Part shown: positions 13,201 to 28,200 of the stretch, one piece after another
Position numbering within the stretch: position 1 is the stretch's first letter
How the letters are laid out: every line of letters starts with the position of its first letter
Origin: Otis tarda
Taxonomy: Eukaryota; Chordata; Aves; Otidiformes; Otididae
DNA length: 64,000 nucleotides
Direction: 5' to 3'
NCBI GenBank assembly: GCA_026413225.1
Contig: CM048554.1
Span: forward strand, 4,294,001 to 4,358,000
Made by a program: the position numbers and the translations under genes
Notes under the pieces: model-generated
What the model saw: the letters and a program-made list of their open reading frames with translations, nothing else
Told to the model about the DNA's origin: nothing
Databases searched by the model: none

Positions 13201-16200
13201 AATTTTTTTCTTCTTTCTTTCGTTCTTAAGAAAAATATCTACAGACTATCTCTAATCCAGCTTTGGAAGTTTGCACACTTTCTTTTCCAGGGTTTTAAAA
13301 TGGAGTCAGCATGTAAGCTTTTTCTGTGCTTGAGTAATAAAGCAAGAGAAAATAATTATCACATCATGCTGTCGTGGCGAAAGAGCTGCCCACTGGCCAA
13401 CTCCCACTTATATACCCAGCATGACGTCGGGGGTACGGAGTACTTCCTTTGGCCAGTTTGGGTCAGCTGTACTGGCTGCAAGCCCCCTCCCAGCTTCTTG
13501 CACCTGCACGATAGCAAATCTGAGAAGCTGAAAAAGTCCTTGGTCTCCGAGCAACAACCAACAACATCAGTGTATTATCAACATTCTTCACATACCAAAC
13601 CTCATACTAAATTAAAAACACAGCAGCTACTAGGAAGAAAAACAGCTCCGTCCCAGCCGAAACCAGGACACAGGTCCATATTGCACCCTTAAGCAATCAC
13701 CAGTAAGTTTTAAAAAAAATTACACTATGCTTATCTTTATGCAATTTTAAGTTTTTCTTACACTAGAAAAAAAGTTACTTAAAGCTAAGCAAAGATTCGG
13801 TAATGACAAATATTTTTATGCCAACTCTCATTCACCTAATTTTGTGATAAAAAAATATCTGAAAAAAATATAATGGGGGAAATATGTTTAGATTAATCCA
13901 CGTTAGAGGGCATCACCCAGAAATTCCAATAAATTACAATGAAAAAAAATACCTTCAACCAGAAGCCAAGAACAAAAAATGAGAGTTCATAAATTGGTTT
14001 GCAACCAACCACAAATGTGCCATCTTACACAGTATTTGAAGTACAAATTATTACTTCTTAAACAGCACTGCAAGTAACCAAGTCAGGTCCTGCCTACTTT
14101 TAGCAGGAAACAACATGTTTGGAATTCAATGGTAGCTTGAAACCAAAGTTAATCTTGTTCCATATTATGCACTAATTAGGAACGCAATAACCTCTCCTTT
14201 AACATACCTCTGGAATAAGAAGGGTCAGTTTCTTTAGCCAGTCTTGCAAATGATCACTGTCTGCCAGACTGGATTTCACCAAGGAACAGCAGTGAGCCCA
14301 ACTCACCAAGAGCCACATTGAATAATGGGTGACTGAAAGAAAATGAGAGAAGAGTAAACCACACTGTAACTAACAGAATAGGCTTTTTAGGTCAAAAAGT
14401 TGCACAGCTCTAGCACATATGACATTTATTTCCGTCATACTAACGCACAAGACTAAACCCTTAATGGCATCTAAGATACTACCTGGACTCAGAATTTTAT
14501 CAATAACCTTACTGAACACTGACCATTGTACTACTGATGTAAATGCACAGGTGATCGAAAGCATTTATTGAGAATTTGGGTTCACAGACATCTGCAGGGC
14601 AGAACAAAGCAGAAAAACTGAAGGCAACGTATAAGCCTAGGAGGACGCACCCATGTTTATGCATGTCTGTGCTGTACTTCTGACAATTACTTTGATATAG
14701 ACATCATCTGACACAGGTCACGTAGACTTTTTGTAAGAAACCTCCACAAGAGGCATAGATGGGGGAACTCCAAGGAATTCTGGGCCCAGAATGACTTATG
14801 TAAACCAGAATGAAAGCGATTATTGGTGACTCTATTAAGGTGTTACATATGCTGCTCTTGAGGAAAATAAGAATACAGCTGGTTTTCGTACCAAATAGAT
14901 GAAGGCATAGCTAAGGTACAGAACTTCCATTCATATAAAACCATCTCCAGAGAAGGAAAGTGTCTCTGTGTATTCCCATCTAGATTATAACAGCTCTAAA
15001 ACTACCAATGAACACAATTTTATAGCATTCTAATGGTGGAATAAATCAAAACCACAATTTTTTATCTTGAATATGTTTTCATTACTATTAGTTCACTTTG
15101 CAGCACTAACCTTCATGTCTGGATCGGTGATCAGACTGAGCTTTCAACACCCTGACAGGAAGAAGATAAAGCCATTTGAACTTTATCACAGAACGTAACA
15201 GATTATCACTTAGAAACACAAGTACATACAAGTAACAACACAGTTACTCTTAAGGACTCACTAAGAAAACCAGAATTCTAACCTTAAAAAGATTCATTTC
15301 TTGCAGTATTCAAAATTAGAAATAACAACAAAACTATTAGAATCGTCAAGCCACCCCGTTAAAGTTTTACTGACTACAAGATAAAAAAATCAAGATAAAA
15401 TACCCACAAGCCCATTATTTTATCCAAAAAAGAGAAGACGTAAAACGGAACTAAGAACTGACCCATACAGAAGAAAGCTACCATTCTTCATAAAGAACTG
15501 CACTTTCAACAAACATTTGCAAACTTCAGACAAATTTTAAATGTTTGTATTTATTTACTTATATCTTTACAAATTGCAATAAAAGGCTACGAAAGCAAAA
15601 CCGTACTGTATATATTATATATATTCCTGCAACTCAACTAGAGGTTAAAGTTAGGCAGGCTTGCAGATTTGGCTGGAAATGCTCTAAATGTCCTTAAAAG
15701 TCTTTTAAAAATATGGTAAAACACACTGTCCATTATTTAGAATCAAGAAATTTTACAACACCAAATGCAGCAAAAAATCTGACCTCCTCACCATCAGTCT
15801 GACTCTGTCAGGATGCAGTCTTACACAGAACTGCTTTTCTTAGGGCAAGAGGCAAAAAGGACAAAAATCTCTACTAGTCTGTTTCTGAAGGTACAATTTT
15901 GCCTCCAGTACACGCACACTCACTAAAACAATAACGGTAATTTCAGCAGTAATGAGCTAATGTTATTAGGATGGGGAAAAATAAGTTAAGATCTGCAGAT
16001 GACTAAGCAGCTTAAAAGAGAATTTATTTTAATTTCTCCGTTACATTGCCTTGAAATCAAGAAAGCTAATTGCTACGGACAGAGCAAAAACAGTTTTGGC
16101 CTGAAAATTTATGAGAATTTATACCCTATATATTTTGTTACTCCATGTCTTAAACCCTGACCATTGAGAGTTCTCACCACTCTCCTCTCTCTCACTCTTC

Positions 16201-19200
16201 CTACAAGGGCAGGGTAACCACCAGAAGAGGTGACCAAGAATAGCAAGTCTATTGCCTACAGACTTACATTTCTCATATGGGTGTTAATGGGGACTACAAC
16301 GGAAAGGGTTATTTACTTTATTTAAGGCAGTGATGAAAATGTGCACACTTGATTAGCTTTATTACAAAAATAAAAAGATGTTGTACCTAGGTGCCAAGTT
16401 GTCATATGTATAAGCAACTGACATAAGTCGCTGAATCAAACTGGTTCCCTGGACAAGTACAAGAAACACCTTTAAAAATTGAAGTCAAAAGAAAAAAAAA
16501 CACAGTTAATATAACAACAAGCTTTTTGTTCTGTTTTTAAATTATACACACTGTGTGAATCTAAAAAAAACCCACCTGTGTAGAGGGAGGAAGAGCAAAA
16601 GACAAATCACAGCATCTCCATACTTAAAACTTATGTTTTTTATTAAAGCAGAGGTAAAATCCTGTGTTTCATTTACTAAATCTAGATGCAAAAATTTCAT
16701 TCTATTTCTCTAAGAAATACGATTTAACTGAATATAAAAATAATTTATTCAATTCTTTTAGTAAAAACACACTGGTTATTTCAAAAGCATAGCCTAGTCA
16801 CTTCCTTTAAAAAAATCCTAGGCTTGAGGAGACAGGGTTGAGGATGAGGTTGGATACGTAAACTTTGCCTAACTCTGTGATCAACACATTTTATTGACTA
16901 TACATTCACCTAAATTATTCATCTTTAGGGAATCTGATAGGCGACATAGAATTTTCAAATCAAAGCCTGAAGAAAGTCTTACAAAATATTTAGATAGTAA
17001 ATCAACTGCAATTAAGAAGTTAAAAACCAGTTATAGAAACTGGTAGCAGCATTTATACACAGCCAATGTTAAAAAACTCAACACATTTAATAATTTCCCT
17101 GTACCATAGCAGCTTTGGCAATTTAGGGATCTGTTTTGTCAAAAATACCTAATACTTATAGAATAGTTAAGACTTTCCACGTGTAACAATGTCAAACGGG
17201 AAGTTTGGCTCCAGCTCACAGCTCAGATCTACACTTCCTGGCAATCACAGCTGGTCCTGTACTCAAGAGCACTCAATTTACAGAGATTGTGTATCTGATG
17301 CCAAAACACTACCGATTAAATATCAGGCTTGGTCTACATGAGGAAACTAGCATGCAGGAACCTGGTAGGAAGGCTTACAGGTTTAGGTAAGTTTACCATA
17401 CACCCAACTCAGATATCCTTAGCAGAGTAAGTTTTTTTTAGTGTTTACTAAAGGCATCTAAAATCGATTTAGCGAGGATGGGGATAGCCTAACAGGTTAC
17501 CATTAAAAAAAAAAAAAAAAAAAAAAGGAGTAATTAATTTGGAAAACAAAATCTAAGAATTAGGGATAAACACTGGAATTCTGAATTCCCAATTCATGTG
17601 CTCACCAATCACCAAAAAGCCTTTTGCTTCCAGCTTTTAAAACTGCCAAGTTTAAAGCAACTAAGATAGTTTTTTTGAGGAGAATAATACGGAGGATATA
17701 GATTAATATTAGTAGCTTATTCACAACATTATTTTATTATCAAAATAAATGTTTCACACAACAAAGGAGTCATTTTTCTGAAGTTCACTTAACGAACACA
17801 CTGTTTCTCTCTTACCTCAGTTAAACGAGGTATATGAAGACCCTTTGCATGGTCACTTGCAGTCTTCCTTGATTTGCCTGGCCATGTTCTTTTTCTGTGA
17901 CTCTCCGCTACACCAGACCAGGCAAAGACATCATGGTAAGCCAAATCCAGATCTGAAGGATCAACTGCAAACTGGCATATCAGCTTCAGCAAGCAAGCAA
18001 GACAGTCTAGCTGCCACTGTGAACAAGAAGAAAATGAAATTTTTCTTTCTTCAGGGTTTTATTTTACAAATAATTCTATGCCTCCTACGGAATTTGAAAT
18101 TTAAAACTTAAGCAGGGTGTAAAGGATAAACAGCTAGAACTAACTGGTAAAACCTCACCAGACACTAAACCAGAAGGTTATTTTAAAAAACTTACTTATA
18201 GTGAAAACATTTTCATGATCTAGTCCTATTAACAGGCCCATTCAAGACATACTATTTTTCAGCACATGAAACAACACAGAAGAAATAATACAGGAGTTAA
18301 GCTCAATAGTTAAGAGCCTTTCCTGCATTGTATTCAACGACAGCACAGGGTATGAAGTAGGATATACAGATGTGCTTTCACGTTGAATATATTTAACCAT
18401 GCAGAGATAATAGACACTACTTCAAAAATACCATTTTGTACTGTTACATCCCTTGTTAGATGAAAACCACCGATTCATTTAGTAACTCTTGAGATCAACT
18501 TTCACAGCTCTCAGCTGTGTGGCTATGACCAAACGCAGCACCTGCTCAGCTCCACCAGCAGAAAGGTGCATTATTAGAGTAAAATTAACAAAAAAAGAGC
18601 CCCATATCACAGCAACACATGAAGCAGATCAGCTATCTGTACACGTATAGGTCAGGACTCTGTACTAAGGCACTTCGTTGCAGAATCCGTTACTGTTTTC
18701 AGTGTTGTGCATACTTTCTGGGCAGACCAATAAAAGCAATCATACAAACTTCTGTTTATACACTGAGTAGAGAGAATGACTATTTGTTTCTAGTATTTAA
18801 ATAATTTTAGAACAAACATAAAAATAAGTTTAAAACAATCAAGTATTTAATAAAAAGTATGCCTGCCTTCTTTTTAGCGTTTTAGTAACTGTCAGTTTTA
18901 TACACACACGTGTACGTTTGTTCATTTACCATTTTTTATGTACAAATGACTCGGAGCATGAGATATTTCTTTTTTTGACATCACATGCCATAGAGTTGAA
19001 AATGAGAGAGAAATTAACTCTAATAAAAAATTTCTCATTACTATATACGAATTTATCTCAAACTAATAAAAGAATAATGATGAAAAAGACATTATATCAG
19101 AATGACTAATAATAACGTTCATTATTGAGCAGTGCCTTTATTAACACCACAGCCACAATGCTACCACTTCTGTCTCAATGCTGACAAGAGATATGGTATT

Positions 19201-22200
19201 TCTTGGCCTCTTCAGAGAAAAAGATAATTAACAGATTACCACTTTTAAAACAGACCATAATAAAAGTTTCCAGATAACAACCTTGCCTAAAACAAGCAGA
19301 AAATACATAAAAATAAAGTACTCCCTTTTTGTTTGGCAAATTTTGACTTTTTTAAAAAAGTGTGATATGCAATAGCGTTATCAATACAGTTGCAGTCATT
19401 CCTAAAGATGGAACCAAGTTTTTTTGTTCCTCTAAGATGTTCCTACGATCTACAATTTTACATTCTGCAAACCAGGATTTTTTTAAGATTGGACAAAAAA
19501 ATTAACCCAAAAACACACAGAAAAAGAGAAAAAGTGGTTTTAAAATATAAAAAAGCAGAAGTATGAAGATTTTTTTTTTAAAAAAAATAAGTTATTCCAG
19601 GAATAGAGAAAAAAATATGCTATTGCATAGTGGTTTCAATTATAGAATTCATTTATTTCACTTAATACACAAAAGTAACTGTTACAAAGCCTGAAAATAA
19701 TGAAAGTCTTGACAAACGACAGCTATGTTATTCTGGAGAAAAAGGCTGAATGAACACCTACCACAGTCCACGATTCCTGTTCTTTAGGCTCTAAGATTCC
19801 AGAATTGAAAATTTCTAGTAACTGTTGGAGCCCTCCAGCAGCAACAAACTGTAAGTATATCATGGAACCCATGTGAGAAAAAGCAAATACAGAAATACCA
19901 CTAAGTTCAGTTAAATACGAATCTAAGCTTTAAAAAATAAAGAAAAATATGATAAACTACTCAGCTGGATATTTTATGAAAAACAAAAGAAATAGTTGTA
20001 CACAACTATGACAAATTTACAGGTCTGATAACACAGAAAAATGTTACGATATTATACCTAAATTGGAGATCAAAATCTTTAACGCACATAACATTTTAAA
20101 TAGGTTATAATTTTCTGTCTTTTTCAAAAAAAATGTATTAGGTGTCACAGAATACTGCAGGAAAATCAAACCTTGCAGCTCCATGTGTTTTTACTATTTT
20201 CTATTTGATCTTCACTGGAATCATCTGAGTCCGGGTAAAGATCGCTGTAACTTCCCTAAAGAGAAAGAAGAACAATTAATTGTAAAAAGAATTGTTGAAT
20301 TTAATTGTTAAAGAATTAAAATACTATAAAGTAACTTATCAATATATACTTTGGTTCAGAGACAAAAACATATATTCCACGCAAAAAAATATTACCGTAG
20401 ATTCACGTCTTATTCTCCTGTTGGGCTTTCCCAAAGCTTCAATAATTTCCAGGGCGTACAGAAGTTTATGGGCACTTTTTATTCGCAGAAGATCCTTCCA
20501 GCTAAAGCCATCATTACCCTTAAAAGATAGAAAAAGACAGAAAACAATTTACACAATTATACATAATGCTGAGCTATATAAAAAAAATGCAGGGAGAGCA
20601 TTAAAGTGACATGAACAAATTATTTTGTTTTTAATTTCATCTATTATCTCAAATTAGACAATTTCAAATAAATTCCTATACATGATTAACAATTTGAGCA
20701 ACACGCACTCAATGAAATGTGAGTAAAACCTCCAGCATTATTATAAGCTAAGGTGCACACCATTTTAAAGTAGAGGAAGCCAAATGTTATACTCAAAATT
20801 TTAACTTCCACCAGAATTTTGATGCGTCCATAAAAAACCATAACATCTAAAAATTGTTAATATGTGTTTTCAATAACTTCAAAAGAGGCAAAATTTTTAC
20901 CTAGTTGATTTCTTGCTCTGTAGATAGTACTCATGTTTTGAACTTACAGAAGAGAGTACAAAAGGATTACTATTAAACAGTCATAATGTTAAAGCACGGT
21001 TGCAAATGAAGGAACTGCTGCTTCAATTCAAATCAAAAGATTGCGACAATCAGTATTGACTACTCCTTTAATTTATTAAATCATTTTTAAAAGAAATCGT
21101 AAAAACAAACTTTGGGATCTAAACTGACATCTCTGTTTAGTTTAATTTCGTAAGAATTATTAGGTTTACTTGTCTCTCAGCGTACTTAACATACTATTTA
21201 ACATTCCTCTTTGGGAAAAATTCAACTAAACCACTAGGCACTAAAACATCCATGTATAATAAATATGTAAAACAAACATTTTTTTTTTTACCTGCTCATC
21301 TGAAATATTCTGGAATGCCTGCAACATATTAGGGCACGTTGGCAGAAGCATTAACAGTTCCCAGACACGTCTGGATAAGTTTTCTGCATGGAGATGTAGT
21401 TCTTCACATCTTGCACTCTGACAAATCATAGAACAATCATTTGTATTGTGAACTACTTTGAGAAAATAACCTTGCTAAGATTCAACATCCAAAAATGTAT
21501 TTATTCTTAAGTAAGATGCTATCTGTTTCCCATCTGATGGAAATACTTAAACAGAACATGACAGCTGAAGTCTCACTGAACCTGCAAGAAACTAAGTTCC
21601 ATTATGTTCTGGTTTTGTTTAGTGAGGGGGGGCCTAAGGTGGTAGCCTCTGTAGGAAACTGATAGAAGTCGCTCCCCTTTGTTCAGTGGACTCGGCCGGA
21701 CCTAGGGCGGACCCCGCTGCTGGCCAAAGCCGAGCCAATTGGTAGCAGAATGTTCCCTGATAACACCTCTGCAATAACATATTTAAGAAGCGGAAAACAT
21801 TAAAAAAAAAAGGGAAGAAGATGTGAAGGAGCTGAGCAGGGACGGAGAGGGGGAGGCGCAAGCCTTGTGGGCCTTGCAGGCCTCACCCTCTGGCCTCCCG
21901 CCGGGCAGCCGACTGGGCCCAACTCGGCCCGGCCCAGCTGCAAGAAGTGGAGAGGAGATGAGAAGTGAATGAGATGGAAAAAGGATCCTGAGAGGCGTCT
22001 GCCAGCCTGTTGTGAGGAATGGCTGCAGATGCCAAGGTCAGTGAAGAAGGAGGGGGAGGAGTAAATGCAGTTCCTGGCCAAGATTCCCCTGCAACCTGTC
22101 GTGATGACCATGGTGGAGCAGGTTGTCCCCCTGCAGCCCATGGAGGTCCACAGAGGAGCAGAGATCCACCTGCAGCCCATGGAGGACCCCACGCTGGGGC

Positions 22201-25200
22201 GGGTGGAGGCCTGAAGGAGGCTGTGGCCCATGGAAAGCCCGCTGGGGCAGCTGTTCTGGAGGGACTGCACCCCGTGGAAGAGATGACCCACGCCGGAGCA
22301 GTTTCACAAAGGACTGTGGCCCATGGGAAGGACCCCACGAAGGAGCAGGGGAGGAATGTGAGGAGTTCTTCCCCCGACGACGAAGTAGTGGCATGAAACA
22401 ATGCCATGACCCCCATTCCCTCTTCCCCCCTGTGCCGCTCGGCGGGGGGAAGGAGGTAGAGATAATGTTAAGCCCAGGAAGAGGGAGGGGTAGAGGGAGG
22501 TTATCTTGTTCCTTGTCTCATTCTCCTGCTAGTCTTAGAAATGAATAGTTTTCCCCAAGTCGAGTCTGTTTTGCCCGTGACGGTAACTTTAAGGATTTCT
22601 CCCCGTCCTTATCTCAAACCTCGAGCCGTTTTTTCCTTATATCATCTCCCTATTCTCTCGGAGGTTGGGGAGGAGCGAGAGAGACTGCGTAGTCTGGTCC
22701 CAAGCGGGGCTGAACTACGACACATTATCCTTACAGCATAAAATATTTTGAAATATTTGAGTATAACTAAAACTTTAAAATAAACTACTAGTTAGACTAT
22801 ACTAGTGGTTATTTCATTTCACACAAGCTAATAATGGCATATAAGACATAAAATGTGAGTTTTTGCAGTAAGACCTTTACAAACCTTTCTTCAAGTCAAT
22901 TCCCATTATTAGTCACCACATCTATTGAAATAATCAATATTCTTTCTTAAGAATTACTTTTGCATAGCTTCTACAATATTTAGTACACTTAAAATGTATC
23001 AGAACAATGTTTTTAAGAAAATCAGAAAAATCATGATTATATCATACGTGAAATGCGAATATGCAGGCAATAAATATATCTAGCAATTGGATAGAGTACC
23101 CAAGAAATCGGCTAGGTAGGAAAAATAGATCCAATTAAATAAAACTTAAAGGTAATCAGTCTAATAGAATTATTCTAAATCACCTCACTATCTTCCATAG
23201 CCACTTCTCCAGAAGGAGGCTTAAAAGAGGCAAGCATCTCTAGCAAATCAAAAAGGGTGGTAAGATGAGGTTCTTGCAGGAGTAAAAGCATTGGAATGTT
23301 GTCCTTCTGAGGAGGAGGTAGGCAAGATGCTGGAAGCTGAACCCCTTCACCTTTACGTTCTCTCCTTGGTGCACCCAGGGACACAAACACCATCTAGAAA
23401 CAGACAGAATCAAGGAGAGAGACAATTTCAAAAATTCGTATGCTAAAACTACGGAATGTTTTCAACAGGATCAGAATTAAGAACTTAAAAATACATGAGT
23501 ATTTTTGTTTTCAAATCTTTACCAAGCAGCATTTTGAGCAACTGCGTAATTAAAGCTTGGTTTTCCTTTCACTTGAGGCATTTGTGGTGTAGTTGCATAC
23601 ACTGTTTGCTGTCGTTGCAGTTGATGATCCCGTTTCCTTGTCCCTCATGCCTTATGTAGCCATTCAGGCTGGGGAGACCCTAGTACTGGTCTGACTTCTC
23701 AGCACATTAAGGAAAAGGCACAAAAACTGATCCAGAGGAAAAATGAGATACATTGGCTCAAAGACCAGAAGAATGCTAGCTGGGGCATCACAACACAAAC
23801 AGCAGTGTGGTTTGAAAAGCAAACATCTGTTACACTGGCATAACTGCAGTGTGGACAGTCGTTCTCAGATGAACTGCTCCTGCTGATCAGTTATCAGCAC
23901 CATATATTGATCGCGCCCAGCCATTCAAACTGAATGCTACTGCTCCTCCAGGTTCTGCAAACGTAAGAACTCATTCGATTGTGCCATAATTCAATTCTGT
24001 AAAATGATCTATGTTAATAAGAAAAAAATAATTTTAAAAATTGGGTTTGCTTTTGAATTAACCCAATCCATTTAGCAAAAAGAACTAACAAACAATCAAA
24101 GACGTAGTCCAACAGATCATCCAGTTTGGAACCACGAAAGTCAATACAGGCTTAACTGCTACATTGCTAACAGCCAGCAACAGCACATGTAAGTGTATCA
24201 GCCAGTACTCGTCTTTTTAAAAGGATGTCTGCAGATGCCTGAAGGTGTACAGGATGAGTTTAGTTTTCCTTTAGATAGAAAGAACGTATGTGATGATCTG
24301 CCTGTAAGTTTTGTTACCCTCCCATCTCTTTAAAACAGTCATTATGTCGTTCACACTTAGGCAAATCAAATCACGCTTTCAATACTGTTAACTTCAGCGA
24401 ACTTATGAGCAGACCACTCTAACAGGAGCTCTGAATTGAGATTAAAAAATTACAGACAATGCTTCAGATTTAACCTGTGAAAGGAGAGCGCTAGTCACTG
24501 CTACTACGGAATTAGTACGTGTTCAACAGTTCAGACAAAACATGGACATTTGATTCTGTTTTCCTTGCTTTCCTTGATGACCGAAAAAACCCAAAGTTTT
24601 TCTTTTATTCCTCAAGTCTTCATATCTGCTAGCATAACCAGAATTAGGCTTATAAAATTATTCATTATTTTGAAGACTGACAGCAGTAAGGAGTGATAGC
24701 ATTAGTTTGAGCTTACAGGAGGCACATACTGGATAGCATGAAACAACTAGTTTCAGAAAACTGTAGGATGCTTTCAAACAAAAGTATACCTTCCACCACC
24801 ACTACGTACATCAGCTGCACAAGTCAAAAGCAACATATCAACCAATCTTTTCCAGTGACTGCTGCCTATATGCTGGTAATACCTGCATATCCTTAAAACC
24901 CAATTCATGAAGAGTTTTTTCATCATAATCCGTTGTCAGTTCATGCCCAGATGAAATCATTCTCACAGGTCCCATGAGGCCACCTAGGATAAAAACATAT
25001 TTCAGTAAATTTCTAGAATCATAGTTTCATTTTCTGTGAAAGTGCTAAGCCTTATTTTTAATAGTACATCCTCCAGCAACAATTAAAATGAATAAAAAAA
25101 TTAATGCAATTTCCTTACAAAAACTGGTTCTCACGTTAAACTACATTTACTTGCCCATATTCAGAAATAACCTCTCAATAACAGTGCATGCAGTCTTGTA

Positions 25201-28200
25201 GCAAAAAGTGTTCATAACACAGATGAAAACCATCGGTTGTGGTACACAAAGATATTTGTCACAGATTGAAATTTTCATCCACTGTTCTTACAAATACACT
25301 TTTCCCAGCATTACACCCTGGTCTTCCACACCAGTGAAGACCAGTGCCATTACACTTAGACATTGGGATTTCAATGAGGCTTCTTCAGAAAAGCCTACTT
25401 TTTTGAACCTCTTGCAGAAATCTTGGGAAGTACTCAGAGTTCTGTAACCTGAAAATACTTCAGAATGGTCTATTACCTGGCTACAGGAACACAGACAAGG
25501 GTTAAAACAACAACAAAAAAAGGTCTATGTATACGCAGTGAACTTAAACTTCACTCCTTCGCTGTCATGAAGACAGGCACAGTGCAGTGCACGTGCAGCC
25601 AGCCTGTTTCTTCTGGTAAATACTGAAAGCCTTTCACCGGCAGTCTGCAGCCACACAGTCTCTGCTGACCTGTGCACACAATAAATCCAGGTGATGCTAC
25701 CCTAAACCAGCTGAGGTACACACCCCACTGCTGACATTTCCAAACTAGAGCAGTCCAGTGAGATGTACACACAGTAACATTGACGGGACTGCCAGCCAAA
25801 TGGAGGTATCAGCCAAATAAATATGATCCTCAAATCCTACCCAAACAAAATTTCTGGGATGTTCTTGGGAAAAACTGGATAGACAACAGCTCTCCGAAGA
25901 CGCCTGTCAGTTAACAGTAAAACCATGATGGTTTTATGTGGAGTTGGGAATAATCTCATATATGTATCACTGTTCCCATCCTCCCCAGCTGGCTGCTTTG
26001 AAACTTATGAATGCAGTCAGATAAAATAATGTCAAATAGATAAAGGCAGGCAAACACATCATCCACAAAATAATACAGAAATCTACCACCCTCTGCACTT
26101 CAGCAAACTAGTAACAGATTTCAGAAGAAAGAACACAACAAAATCTCAATAAGAAGTAAATGCAATTTCACATTTCTCTGAGCAATGCAGATTTCAAATG
26201 AGCAACAGATGTTACAAAAGGTATTGGGACCTCAAAAGAATTACATGGTAAATGTCTGGTGAACAGAAAAAAAAAAGGTTATTGTAGTGAAAGAGAATTA
26301 AAAGGAACATTAAATAAATGTGAATGCATCTACTGCTTAGAGATACATTCCCAAAGTTTTGGCTAGTGAGCATTCTTGGATATTCCCTTGATAGAAGCAA
26401 GATGACAAAAAAAAACCCACCAGAAATGTATCTGTAACTAATAAAAGCTTTTAGCCTGTCTCAGTATCTGCAGCTTCATTTTCCAAAATAAATTCTCTCA
26501 CTTCTGTAACAATCTGTTTAACATTAATTTTCAGTGTCTTCATCTTCTCAAACTAAATTTCCTTTTAAGACACCAGGTGTTAAGACGTCACTTCAAACAC
26601 ACCATTTGTTCGTGAATCCCAAGAGCAGGAAAATGAAAATAACACTTTGTGCAAAGATGCTGGCAATTAATTGTCCATCTACACAGTGGTGAAAAGGCAG
26701 GCTAACAGGAGTGCTAAAGGAGGCCAACAGCATAAGTGCCAGTCGCAGTTAACAACAGATGAAAAAAATAAAAAGAAGCAGGAAAAAAAAAAAGTCTAGA
26801 ATTCCAAGAGCCAAAATTTGACAAAAATTTCTGTTATTTCTCTATGTAGTGAAATTGAAAGCCCACCTGAGAAAACAACTGAAAACCAATTAAAGGGCAA
26901 TGAGGTTTAGCTCTATGAGGACAAGAGAAAACAAATGCACTCTGACATCACAAGCCTTTAATTTTTACTGGGATTTGATAAACTCTGCTCAGATTTCTAC
27001 CTAAGCTGATGAAATAATCGCCATTTCAGGTTCCTAACCTGGAACTAGGTTTTGTTGTAGATTAACTAATACAAGTATATTCAAATGGACATAGCAAAGG
27101 TCACTGAGACACAAGTGTGCACTCCGTACACTACAATGCATGTCTCCTGTGATGCAGAATGACCCAAGTTTTTAAGTGTAAACGGTCAATACACTGAACC
27201 ATAACTCAGAGATCTTTGTGAGCAACACAATTTTTTAGCAAGTCTTTTTTTTTTTTTTTTTAAATCTATACAAAACAGTCCTCAAAATAGGGTGGGGATG
27301 AGTAAAACTGCAGGTTTTATCTGCAAGTCTCAGTTTCAGTCCTATCGTCTCAAAATTAGCAGTTCAAAAGTAAAAATCATGTGATTAGATTATTCCAAAC
27401 AGACAGTGGCATGCAAAGAACAATGCAAAGACACCTCTCCAGGAGTTTGTTCAATAAGAGATTTAGCCCCTTATGGATTTTATGCACCTATCAGCCAACA
27501 CAGATATCAATTACAAAAGAAAGCACTTAGAGTCATTACTACAGGTTTCAAATCTAGCAGAGGACATGGGGTTTATGAATTGACAGATACAAATTTTATC
27601 GTTCTCCAGTTTCCCATAGTTATGGTATGTTACTAATTAGTGCAATAAACATAGAAAAAATAAAACAACATCCAGAAAAATTGTGCAAAATTATGGCTAT
27701 CAGCACAGGCATTCTACAAAGCAAAAGGCATTGCATGTATGGAACATGACTGAATTGCAATTGCTGTAGGACTACAATTCTGAATTTTCTGAATCATGTG
27801 TTTCTAAAATCTCAGCTAAAACAAAAATTAAAATTTCTGCTATGTGGCTGTACTTGGGGGAAAACAAGATAGTGTCTTTACTAAAACAGTTTCTGATGAA
27901 TGGCTGGAGAAAGACTTTGCAAAGAAGGTAATTAAGATGTCTAAAATTCAATCTGGTTTACTGACAGTCTGTCTCATTAAAACATTATTTTTAAAAGTTG
28001 TTAAGCTATGAAAAGAAGTCGGATTCATGTTTACACATTTATTAACAGTCAGTGGTGTTGGAATAAGCTGTTCATGTACAGGTTTTGTTCAGATAATATG
28101 CATTACATACTAACTCTTGCTCATGATGAGAAAGAAAGAAAACAAAACACCGAGAAGATAATTCAGAAAACAATAACATTTTGAAGAGCAATAACCCACA

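Larger units (their letters stand above)
21605..22722 (+). mobile_element. Avian ERVL-type solo LTR, 1118 bp, with intact target duplication
   Basis: Starts TGTTCTGGTTTTGT and ends TGAACTACGACA, flanked by the identical 5-bp duplication CATTA (21600-21604 and 22723-22727). This TG...CA, 5-bp pattern is typical of endogenous retrovirus LTRs. It is far richer in G+C than the surrounding intron. It has a CCAAT box and TATA-like element near its start, a middle part of decayed repeats around GCAGCCCATGGAGG, and a pyrimidine-rich 3' part. No internal retroviral genes are present, so it is a solo LTR. It lies antisense to USP34. Several overlapping open frames arise from its low AT content. Confidence 0.87.
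21418..23183 (-). other. Intron E23-E24, hosting the solo LTR
   Basis: About two thirds of this 1.8-kb intron is the LTR. The remainder is AT-rich, with nothing else recognised. Confidence 0.85.

Noticed and set aside
13300-13692. 130-codon plus-strand open frame
   Set aside because: It runs across the minus-strand LTR and its flanks; the sequence is regulatory LTR DNA read backwards.
21634-22741. Several overlapping open frames on both strands (up to 177 codons)
   Set aside because: All lie within the G+C-rich solo LTR. Repetitive, low-complexity translations with no retroviral protein motif.
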